DNA of 64,000 nt. Source: Anomaloglossus baeobatrachus (taxonomy: Eukaryota > Chordata > Amphibia > Anura > Aromobatidae). Below the pieces are notes generated by a model. That model did no database searches, was not told the origin of the DNA, and saw only the letters and a program-made list of their open reading frames with translations. Shown here one piece after another: positions 1 to 11,100 of this stretch (position 1 is the first letter of the stretch; the number at the start of each line of letters is the position of its first letter). The stretch spans positions 127,287,908 through 127,351,907 of the forward strand of contig NC_134364.1 of the NCBI RefSeq assembly GCF_048569485.1. The letters are read 5' to 3'. The position numbers were made by a program, and so were the translations under genes.

Positions 1-3000
1 ATACATCTCCTCACATTATTATACATCTCCTCACATTATTATACACCTCCTCACATTATTATACACCTCCTCACATTATTATACATCTCCTCACAGTATT
101 ATACACCTCCTCACATTATTATACATCTCCTCACACTATTATACATCTCCTCACATTATTATACACCTCCTCACATTATTATACATCTCCTCACACTATT
201 ATACATCTCCTCACACTATTATACATCTCCTCACATTATTATACATCTCCTCACATTATTATACACCTCCTCACATTATTATACACCTCCTCACATTATT
301 ATACATCTCCTCACATTATTATACACCTCCTCACATTATTATACATCTCCTCACACTATTATACATCTCCTCACATTATTATACATCTCCTCACATTATT
401 ATACATCTCCTCACATTATTATACACCTCCTCACATTATTATACATCTCCTCACACTATTATACATCTCCTCACATTATTATACATCTCCTCACACTATT
501 ATACATCTCCTCACATTATTATACATCTCCTCACATTATTATACACCTCCTCACATTATTATACACCTCCTCACATTATTATACACCTCCTCACATTATT
601 ATACATCTCCTCACATTATTATACACCTCCTCACATTATTATACACCTCCTCACATTATTATACATCTCCTCACACTATTATACATCTCCTCACACTATT
701 ATACATCTCCTCACACTATTATACATCTCCTCACATTATTATACATCTCCTCACACTATTATACATCTCCTCACATTATTATACATCTCCTCATATTATT
801 ATACATCACCTCACATTATTATATACCACCTCACATTATTATACATCTCACATTATTATACATCACCTCACATTATTATACATCTTCTCACATTATTATA
901 CATCTCACATTATTATACATCTCCTCACATTATTATATATCACATTATTATACATCTCCTCACATTATTATACATCTCCTCACATTATTATACATCTCCT
1001 CACATTATTATACATCTCCTCACATTATTATACATCTCACACTATTATACATCTCCTCACACTATTATACATCTCCTCACACTATTATACATCTCCTCAC
1101 ATTATTATACATCTCCTCACATTATTATACATCTCCTCACATTATTATATATCACCTCACATCATTATATATCACCTCACACTATTATACACCTCCTCAC
1201 ATTATTATACATCTCCTCACATTATTATACACCTCCTCACATTATTATACACCTCCTCACATTATTATACATCTCCTCACACTATTATACATCTCCTCAC
1301 ACTATTATACATCTCCTCACACTATTATACATCTCCTCACATTATTATACATCTCCTCACACTATTATACATCTCCTCACATTATTATACATCTCCTCAC
1401 ATTATTATACATCTCCTCACATTATTATACATCTCCTCACATTATTATACATCTCCTCACATTATTATACATCTCACACTATTATACATCTCCTCACACT
1501 ATTATACATCTCCTCACACTATTATACATCTCCTCACATTATTATACATCTCCTCACATTATTATACATCTCCTCACATTATTATACATCTCCTCACATT
1601 ATTATACATCTCCTCACATTATTATACATCTCCTCACATTATTATACATCTCCTCACATTATTATACATCTCACACTATTATACATCTCCTCACACTATT
1701 ATACATCTCCTCACACTATTATACATCTCCTCACATTATTATACATCTCCTCACATTATTATACACCTCACATTATTATACACCTCCTCACATTATTATA
1801 CATCTCCTCACACTATTATACATCTCCTCACATTATTATACATCTCCTCACATTATTATACATCTCCTCACATTATTATACATCTCCTCACACTATTATA
1901 CATCTCCTCACATTATTATACATCTCCTCACATTATTATACATCTCCTCACATTATTATACATCTCCTCACACTATTATACATCTCCTCACATTATTATA
2001 CATCTCCTCACATTATTATACATCTCCTCACATTATTATACATCTCCTCACATTATTATACATCTCCTCACATTATTATATACCTCCTCACATTATTATA
2101 CATCTCCTCACATTATTATACATCTCCTCACATTATTATACATCTCCTCACACTATTATACATCTCCTCACATTATTATACATCTCCTCACATTATTATA
2201 CATCTCCTCACATTATTATACATCTCCTCACATTATTATACACCTCCTCACATTATTATATACCTCCTCACATTATACACCTCCTCGCATTATTATACAT
2301 CACCTCACATTATTATACATCACCTCACATTATTATACATCACCTCACATTATTATACACCACCTCACATTATTATACATCTCCTCACATTATTATACAT
2401 CACCTCACATTATTATACACCTCCTCACAGTATTATATACCTCCTCACATTATTATATACCTCCTCACATTATTATACATCACCTCACAGTATTATACAT
2501 CACCTCACATTATTATACATCTCCTCACATTATTATACATCTCCTCACATTATTATACATCTCCTCACATTATTATATATCACATTATTATACATCACCT
2601 CACAGTATTATACATCACCTCACAGTATTATACATCACCTCACATTATTATACATCTCCTCATATTATTATACATCACCTCACATTATTATATACCACCT
2701 CACATTATTATACATCTCCTCACATTATTATACATCACCTCACATTATTATACATCTTCTCACATTATTATACATCTCACATTATTATACATCTCCTCAC
2801 ATTATTATATATCACATTATTATACATCTCCTCACATTATTATACATCTCCTCACATTATTATACATCTCCTCACATTATTATACATCTCCTCACATTAT
2901 TATACATCTCCTCACATTATTATACATCTCCTCACATTATTATATATCACATTATTATACATCTCCTCACATTATTATACATCACCTCACATTATTATAC

Positions 3001-4970
3001 ATCTCCTCACATTATTATATATCACATTATTATACATCACCTCACATTATTATACATCACCTCACATTATTATACATCTCCTCACATTATTATACATCTC
3101 CTCACATTATTATACATCTCCTCACATTATTATATATCACATTATTATACATCACCTCACATTATTATACATCACCTCACATTATTATACATCTCCTCAC
3201 ATTATTATACATCCCCTCACAGTATTATACATCACCTCACATTATTATACATCACCTCACATTATTATACATCCCCTCACAGCATTATACATCACCTCAC
3301 ATTATTATACATCCCCTCACAGCATTATACATCACCTCACATTATTATACATCCCCTCACATTATTATACATCCCCTCACATTATTATACATCACCTCAC
3401 ATTATTATACATCACCTCACATTATTATACATCCCCTCACATTATTATACATCCCCTCACATTATTATACATCCCCTCACATTATTATACATCCCCTCAC
3501 ATTATTATACATCCCCTCACATTATTATACATCCCCTCACATTATTATACATCCCCTCACATTATTATACATCACCTCACATTATTATACATCTCCTCAC
3601 ATTATTATACATCTCCTCACAGTATTATACATCTCCTCACATTATTATACATCTCCTCACATTATTATACATCTCCTCACATTATTATATATCTCCTCAC
3701 ATTATTATATATCACATTATTATACATCACCTCACAGTATTATACATCACCTCACAGTATTATACATCACCTCACATTATTATACATCTCCTCATATTAT
3801 TATACATCACCTCACATTATTATATACCACCTCACATTATTATACATCTCCTCACATTATTATACATCACCTCACATTATTATACATCTTCTCACATTAT
3901 TATACATCTCACATTATTATACATCTCCTCACATTATTATATATCACATTATTATACATCTCCTCACATTATTATACATCTCCTCACATTATTATACATC
4001 TCCTCACATTATTATACATCTCCTCACATTATTATACATCTCCTCACATTATTATACATCTCCTCACATTATTATATATCACATTATTATACATCTCCTC
4101 ACATTATTATACATCACCTCACATTATTATATATCACATTATTATACATCTCCTCACATTATTATACATCTCCTCACATTATTATACATCTCCTCACATT
4201 ATTATACATCTCCTCACATTATTATACATCTCCTCACATTATTATACATCTCCTCACATTATTATATATCTCATTATTATACATCTCCTCACATTATTAT
4301 ACATCTCCTCACATTATTATATATCACATTATTATACATCTCCTCACATTATTATACATCTCCTCACATTATTATACATCTCCTCACATTATTATACATC
4401 TCCTCACATTATTATATATCTCATTATTATACATCTCCTCACATTATTATACATCTCCTCACATTATTATATATCACATTATTATACATCTCCTCACATT
4501 ATTATACATCTCCTCACATTATTATACATCTCCTCACATTATTATACATCTCCTCACATTATTATACATCTCCTCACATTATTATATATCTCATTATTAT
4601 ACATCTCCTCACATTATTATACATCTCCTCACATTATTATATATCACATTATTATACACCTCCTCACATTATTATACATCTCCTCACATTATTATACATC
4701 TCCTCACATTATTATACATCTCCTCACATTATTATATATCTCATTATTATACATCTCCTCACATTATTATACATCTCCTCACATTATTATATATCTCATT
4801 ATTATACATCTCCTCACATTATTATACATCTCCTCACATTATTATATATCACATTATTATACACCTCCTCACATTATTATACACCTCCTCACATTATTAT
4901 ACATCTCCTCACATTATTATACATCTCCTCACATTATTATACATCTCACATTATTTTATACCTCCTCACA
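1..4970. repeat. 20-bp minisatellite array
   Basis: About 5 kb of tandem units with a 20-bp period and the core ATACATCTCCTCACATTATT. Common variants are CACCTCC, CACTATT and ATCACC. From about 840 onward shortened 15-16-bp units, which have lost the CTCC part, are mixed in. The array begins before the window. A mixed cassette containing TATACCACC followed by ATCTTCTC recurs near 791, 2652 and 3791, so blocks of units were copied together. Every frame has frequent stops and no gene is visible. Confidence 0.97.
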
Positions 4971-5417
4971 TATCACACGTCCTCTCCGCTGTATTTCTCG
5001 TCCGCTCTCCTGTGCTTCAGGCTTCAGGTTGTTTCCCGCTCATGTGAGAAAGATTCTGATTGGTTGATGCTTGAGAACCTGCCCCTGATATAGAGAGAAT
5101 TAGAGGCGTGGCCTGATGCAACCAGCCATGTCAGGGCTCTCCTAGTAAAACAAGAGCCAGACTGGTCGCTATAATAACTGAAAGTAAACTCCTCTCTGCA
5201 GTGCTATATAAAACCACAGAAAACAGTCATCACTCTCTGAGTACAGATAATGTAGTAGATGTCACCTGCAGTCCTATGTAAAACAACAGATAACGTGTAA
5301 TATATATTTTCTGTAATGTAACTGTTGGCTGTATGTTGTTAGATCATGGTGGGTTGTCAGGCCATGTTGGGTACTGTCAGGTGGGGATAGAGGTTGTCAG
5401 GACGTGATAGAGTTGTC
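4971..5417. other. Unique flank between repeats, no gene seen
   Basis: Non-repetitive sequence with no convincing open frame. A TATATAAAA-like string near 5206 and an ATTGGTTGA (inverted CCAAT-like) near 5059 are present, but nothing downstream looks like a first exon. From about 5338 a degenerate short repeat with the core GGTTGTCAGG begins. Confidence 0.5.
5338..5417. repeat. Degenerate GGTTGTCAGG short-period repeat, left part
   Basis: Spaced copies of G(G)TTGTCAGG occur here. The same motif resumes at 7141-7209 and again at 7791, suggesting one old minisatellite that was split by the SINE and MITE insertions between these pieces. Confidence 0.5.
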
Positions 5418-5424
5418 AATATAC

Positions 5425-6734
5425 GGCACGGTGGCTCAGTGGTTAGCAGTGCAGTCTTGCAGCGCTGGGGTCCTGGATTCAAATCCCACCAAGGACACCA
5501 TCTGCAAGGAGTTTGTATGTTCTCCCCGTGTTTGCGTGGGTTTCCTCCCACACTCCAAAGACATACAGATAAGGACTCTAGATTGTGAGCCCCAATGGGG
5601 ACATGTTGCCAATGTGGCGCCCTGGCCTAGCCAGGTCATCACAGATAACATACAAACACCCCCCACCCCCATTAGACAGGTACACCAGCCAAACAAAAAT
5701 CCTTGTTGCCTCCCTCCAGTGTCTGATGTCCACACCAGGTGGGGCGGAGCCAAGCGGTTGGCCCTACCCACCGAGGAGTTCACAGGCCTGGAGGCGGGAA
5801 AAGTGACAGTTTAGTGTTGGAGTTTGAGGAGTGAGGAGTGAACACTTGGGTGTCTTTGTTTGTGGCCCAGGCACTGACAGCAAGGTTGGCAGACGGTGGT
5901 GGCCGTCTGCAGGAGTGGTGGAACCGTAGGACCGGGGTCGAGCGACGGCCCGCCGGTACCGACCGGGGACCGAAGTGAAGCCAGCACACACAGGCAGGGA
6001 TATCGGACCCCGACCAGGCTTGGATCCGCCGTCAATAGTCAGATCTGAATGTGACTGGAACCCTAGGGGTTTCACAACAGCAAAAGTCCTGATTGAAGGC
6101 AACCGCCCACACCGTGAGGGTATACAGCTACCGCCTAAGGCTAGAGATCCAAGGGCCAGCGCCTGCGGGCAAACTGGCTCCTCCGGTACCCATACACCGA
6201 GGAGCGGACTACTGATGGGAATCCATAGTAGTCAGAAAGAGAACATCAAGGTGCAGGGAAAGACAGCCGCCATCACCTGTCCGGGGAGAAACACTGCAGC
6301 CGGCTGCGGGACCCGTCCATCCAGCCGTTTGGTTTACCGAGGACTTTGTACCTTTCTTGCTGAGTGAGTACACCCGTGCCATCCGGCACCGCGCCGCGCT
6401 GTCCCTGCACCTCGCCAACCCTGCCTCCTCCCCACAACATCACCGGGCCCCGGGACCACCGACCCCTACCCACGGAGGGGGAAAACAACATCCCAGCTGC
6501 TCCCTACCATCGCTCCCGGGATCCCCGTCACCAGCAGCGGTGGTGCCCATCTTCACCACGACCCGTGGGTGGCGTCACGGACTAAATCCCCCAAACCAAC
6601 CACCCCTTTCACTCACGGGCGAGAGCGCAGCAGCGACGGCATCCTCCCCGCCCGCGACACCAATGTATGTAAAGCACTGTGGAATTAATAGCGCTATAAA
6701 AATGAATAAAATTATTATTATTATTATTATTATT
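5425..6734 (+). mobile_element. SINE-like retroposon, split by a later insertion
   Basis: The two halves are 5425-5614 and 6666-6734, about 260 bp of SINE in all. The 5' half starts GGCACGGTGGCTCAGTGG and has a B-box-like GGATTCAAATCC near 5474, as in tRNA-derived heads. It continues with a GTTTGTATGTTCTCCCCGTG segment shared with the copy at 38007. The 3' half has GGAATTAATAGCGCTAT and ends in an ATT microsatellite tail. AATATAC flanks both ends (5418-5424 and 6735-6741), a 7-bp target site duplication. Assignment to a named family would need a repeat library. Confidence 0.75.
5615..6659. mobile_element. Solo-LTR-like fossil inserted in the SINE
   Basis: A 1,045-bp insert interrupts the SINE. 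It starts TGGCGCCC and ends GCGACA, giving TG...CA termini. It is flanked by the 6-bp duplication CCAATG at 5609-5614 and 6660-6665. Removing it restores the junction found in typical SINE copies. TG...CA ends, a 6-bp duplication and the lack of coding sequence fit a solitary long terminal repeat of a retrovirus-like element, but no partner LTR or internal region is present, so the family is inferred. It is younger than the SINE it sits in. Confidence 0.5.
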
Positions 6735-6741
6735 AATATAC

Positions 6742-7140
6742 AGAATAGGGTCCGGCTCAACAGGCTATAAATAGGTGCTCTGGAGAAAAATGTCAGTGAT
6801 CATAAGGGATCACTCCAGCACTCAAGAGACAACAAAGGGTCAAATAGAATTTTGAATTATTTATTTTTTTGATTTGTTGCAAAAAGGGTGCAGCTCAACC
6901 CATGCAAAACGACGTTTCGGCTTTTGGGAAGCTTTCATCAGGTATAAAGTGTTGAGGATTTTGAGGGAAACAATCTGCAATGTCAGATGGTGCTCGGGGC
7001 GTCTGTGGTATGGGTAAGATGCCCGAGAATGCAGAGACAAGTCATATGCCAGGTTAGAAGGGAGAGGATAGAGGAGCAGTGCGCCTTTTTGTGTGTCCAC
7101 CGGTGTAATGGACAAAGTCCCAGGCAATGGTGGCAGTGAT
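6742..7140. other. Unclassified interspersed-repeat-like sequence
   Basis: It contains AAAACGACGTTTCGGC followed by CTTTCATCAGG (6906-6942), a pairing I associate with dispersed repeats in vertebrate genomes. I cannot name the family. No gene is seen. Confidence 0.4.
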
Positions 7141-7209
7141 AGTCAGGCTGGGCCGAGTTGTCAGGCCAGGCCGGGTTGTCAGGCCGTAACGGGTTGTCAG
7201 GTGGTGTTA
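7141..7209. repeat. GGTTGTCAGG short-period repeat, middle part
   Basis: Four spaced GTTGTCAGG-type units lie directly left of the MITE. They continue the degenerate repeat at 5338-5417. Confidence 0.5.
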
Positions 7210-7785
7210 GGCGGGCTTTACACGTTGCGATAGCGATCTCCAGCGTGATAGCACCCGCCCCCGTCGCATATGCGATATGTGGCGATTGCTGCCGTAGCGA
7301 ACATTGTCGCTACGGCAGCTTCACACGCACATATCTGCTCGGCGATGTCGGTGTGGCCGCCGAACAATCTCTCCTTCAAGGGGGAGGTGCGTTCGGCGTC
7401 ACCGCGACGTCACCGCGACATCACTAATCGGCCGGTCAATAGAAGCGGATGGGCGGGGATGAGCGGGACATAACATCCCACCCACCTTCTCCCTTCCGCA
7501 TTGCCGGTGGACGCAGGTAAGGAGATGTTTGTCGCTCCTGCGGGTTTACACACAGCGATGTGTGGAGCTGCAGGAGCGACAAACAACATCGTACCTGCGG
7601 TCGATCCGACATTATGGAAATGAACGACTTTACACAGATCAGCGATATTGTACGCTTCTGCGCTCGTTCATCATCGCACCTAGGATTTACACGTTGCAAT
7701 GTCGCTACCGGCGCCGGATGTGCGTCACTAACGACGTGATCCCGACGATATATCAGGAGCGATGTCGCCACGTGTAAATCCCCCC
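7210..7785. mobile_element. Harbinger-type MITE (non-autonomous DNA transposon)
   Basis: A 576-bp element with imperfect inverted ends. The left end is GGCGGGCTTTACACGTTGCG and the right end, read in reverse complement, is GGGGGGATTTACACGTGGCG; both go on to a GATC/GCTC motif. TTA flanks each side (7207-7209 and 7786-7788), the 3-bp duplication typical of PIF/Harbinger elements. Internal GCGACA/TGTCGC repeats are frequent and there is no transposase. Other families with TTA-like targets cannot be excluded. Confidence 0.7.
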
Positions 7786-7788
7786 TTA

Positions 7789-8105
7789 GAGGTTGTCAGG
7801 CTGTGCTGAATGCTAAAGGAAGGTGGGGGGGGGGGACCCAGCACCGATTCCAGTAAGAATAAAGTTTTTTGGATTTTATAAGTCATATTAAAAGTTATAA
7901 AAGGTACAAAAAGTTCCATGAGAACGCCAAAGAATGGATACTTGACGCGTTTTGGACTCAAGAAATGAAAACACAGTCCATCATAAGCAATAAGGCTTCT
8001 GAGCCCGGACCTGCCTGTCTAGTGGACCCCAGGCCCTCCACAAAGTCCTGGAACGCATCTACTCAGGAGAGCAGAAAGTTTGTTCTCTTTCTAATCCAGA
8101 CTATG
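7789..8105. other. Left flank of the 31-bp array, no gene seen
   Basis: This stretch holds the last GGTTGTCAGG unit, a G-tract near 7827-7837 and otherwise unique sequence. The 97-aa open frame here runs into the array and has no recognisable domain. Confidence 0.5.
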
Positions 8106-11100
8106 CTGGGTGCTGTCAGTATTCGGTGTGGTCCTCCCTGGTGCTGTCAGTATTCGGTGTGATCCTCTCTGGTGCTGTCAGTATTCGGTGTGGTCCTCCC
8201 TGGTGCTGTCAGTATTCGGTGTGATCCTCCCTGGTGCTGTCAGTATTCGGTGTGGTCCTCCCTGGTGCTGTCAGTATACGGTGTGATCCTCCCTGGTGCT
8301 GTCAGTATACGGTGTGATCCTCTCTGGTGCTGTCAGTATTCGGTGTGGTCCTCCCTGGTGCTGTCAGTATTCGGTGTGGCCCTCTCTGGTGCTGTCAGTA
8401 TACGGTGTGATCCTCTCTGGTGCTGTCAGTATTCGGTGTGATCCTCCCTGGTGCTGTCAGTATTCGGTGTGGTCCTCCCTGGTGCTGTCAGTATTCGGTG
8501 TGGTCCTCTCTGGTGCTGTCAGTATTCGGTGTGGTCCTCCCTGGTGCTGTCAGTATTCGGTGTGGCCCTCTCTGGTGCTGTCAGTATTCGGTGTGGCCCT
8601 CTCTGGTGCTGTCAGTATTCGGTGTGATCCTCCCTGGTGCTGTCAGTATTCGGTGTGATCCTCTCTGGTGCGGTCAGTATTCGGTGTGGCTCTCCCTGGT
8701 GCTGTCAGTATTCGGTGTGGTCCTCCCTGGTACTGTCAGTATTCGGTGTGGTCCTCTCTGATGCTGTCAGTATTCGGTGTGGTCCTCCCTGGTACTGTCA
8801 GTATTCGGTGTGATCCTCTCTGATGCTGTCAGTATTCGGTGTGGCTCTCCCTGGTGCTGTCAGTATTCGGTGTGGTCCTCCCTGGTACTGTCAGTATTCG
8901 GTGTGGTCCTCTCTGGTGCTGTCAGTATTCGGTGTGGTCCTCTCTGGTGCTGTCAGTATTCGGTGTGATCCTCCCTGGTGCTGTCAGTATTCGGTGTGAT
9001 CCTTTCTGGTGCTGTCAGTATTCGGTGTGGCCCTCTCTGGTGCTGTCAGTATTCGGTGTGGCTCTCCCTGGTGCTGTCAGTATTCGGTGTGGCTCTCTCT
9101 GATGCTGTCAGTATTCGGTGTGGCTCTCTCTGGTGCTGTCAGTATTCGGTGTGGCCCTCCCTGGTGCTGTCAGTATTCGGTGTGATCCTCTCTGGTGCTG
9201 TCAGTATTCGGTGTGATCCTCTCTGGTGCTGTCAGTATTCGGTGTGATCCTCTCTGGTGCGGTCAGTATTCGGTGTGATCCTCTCTGGTGCTGTCAGTAT
9301 TCGGTGTGGCTCTCTCTGGTGCTGTCAGTATTCGGTGTGGTCCTCTCTGGTGCTGTCAGTATTCGGTGTGATCCTCTCTGGTGCTGTCAGTATTCGGTGT
9401 GATCCTCTCTGGTGCGGTCAGTATTCGGTGTGATCCTCTCTGGTGCTGTCAGTATTCGGTGTGATCCTCTCTGGTGCTGTCAGTATTCGGTGTGATCCTC
9501 TCTGGTGCTGTCAGTATTCGGTGTGATCCTCTCTGGTGCTGTCAGTATTCGGTGTGGTTCTCCCTGGTGCTGTCAGTATTCGGTGTGGCTCTTTCTGGTG
9601 CTGTCAGTATTCGGTGTGATCCTCTCTGGTGCTGTCAGTATTCGGTGTGGTCCTCTCTGGTGCTGTCAGTATTCGGTGTGGCCCTCTCTGGTGCTGTCAG
9701 TATTCGGTGTGATCCTCTCTGGTGCGGTCAGTATTCGGTGTGGCCCTCTCTGGTGCTGTCAGTATTCGGTGTGGCTCTCTCTGGTGCTGTCAGTATTCGG
9801 TGTGATCCTTTCTGGTGCTGTCAGTATTCGGTGTGGCTCTCTCTGGTGCTGTCAGTATTCGGTGTGATCCTTTCTGGTGCTGTCAGTATTCGGTGTGGTC
9901 CTCTCTGGTGCTGTCAGTATTCGGTGTGGCTCTCTCTGGTGCTGTCAGTATTCGGTGTGGTCCTCTCTGGTGCTGTCAGTATTCGGTGTGGTCCTCTCTG
10001 GTGCTGTCAGTATTCGGTGTGGTCCTCTCTGGTGCTGTCAGTATTCGGTGTGGTCCTCTCTGGTGCTGTCAGTATTCGGTGTGGTCCTCTCTGGTGCGGT
10101 CAGTATTCGGTGTGATCCTCCCTGGTGCTGTCAGTATTCGGTGTGATCCTCCCTGGTGCTGTCAGTATTCGGTGTGATCCTCCCTGGTGCTGTCAGTATT
10201 CGGTGTGGCTCTCTCTGGTGCTGTCAGTATTCGGTGTGATCCTCCCTGGTGCTGTCAGTATTCAGTGTGGCTCTCTCTGGTGCTGTCAGTATTCGGTGTG
10301 GTCCTCCCTGGTGCTGTCAGTATTCGGTGTGGTCCTCTCTGGTGCTGTCAGTATTCGGTGTGGTCCTCCCTGGTGATGTCAGTATTCGGTGTGGTCCTCC
10401 CTGGTGCTGTCAGTATTCGGTGTGGCTCTCTCTGGTGCTGTCAGTATTCGGAATGGCCCTCCCTGGTGCTGTCAGTATTCGGTGTGATCCTCCCTGGTGC
10501 TGTCAGTATTCGGTGTGGTCCTCCCTGGTGCTGTCAGTATTCGGTGTGGTCCTCCCTGGTGCTGTCAGTATTCGGTGTGGCTCTCTCTGGTGCTGTCAGT
10601 ATTCGGAATGGCCCTCCCTGGTGCTGTCAGTATTCGGTGTGATCCTCCCTGGTGCTGTCAGTATTCGGTGTGGCTCTCTCTCGTGCTGTCAGTATTCGGT
10701 GTGGCCCTCCCTGGTGCGGTCAGTATTCGGTGTGGCTCTCTCTGGTGCTGTCAGTATTCGGTGTGATCCTCTCTGGTGCGGTCAGTATTCGGTGTGATCC
10801 TCTCTGGTGCTGTCAGTATTCGGTGTGGCCCTCTCTCGTGCTGTCAGTATTCGGTGTGGCCCTCTCTCGTGCTGTCAGTATTCGGTGTGATCCTCTCTGG
10901 CGCTGTCAGTATTCGGTGTGATCCTCTCTGGTGCGGTCAGTATTCGGTGTGGCTCTCCCTGGTGCTGTCAGTATTCGGTGTGGTCCTCCCTGGTGCTGTC
11001 AGTATTCGGTGTGGCTCTCTCTGATGCTGTCAGTATTCGGTGTGGCTCTCTCTGGTGCTGTCAGTATTCGGTGTGGCCCTCCCTGGTGCTGTCAGTATTC

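Noticed and set aside
5440-5490. Possible tRNA gene at the head of the SINE
   Set aside because: Only A- and B-box-like pieces remain and a cloverleaf cannot be closed; it is the tRNA-derived head of a retroposon.
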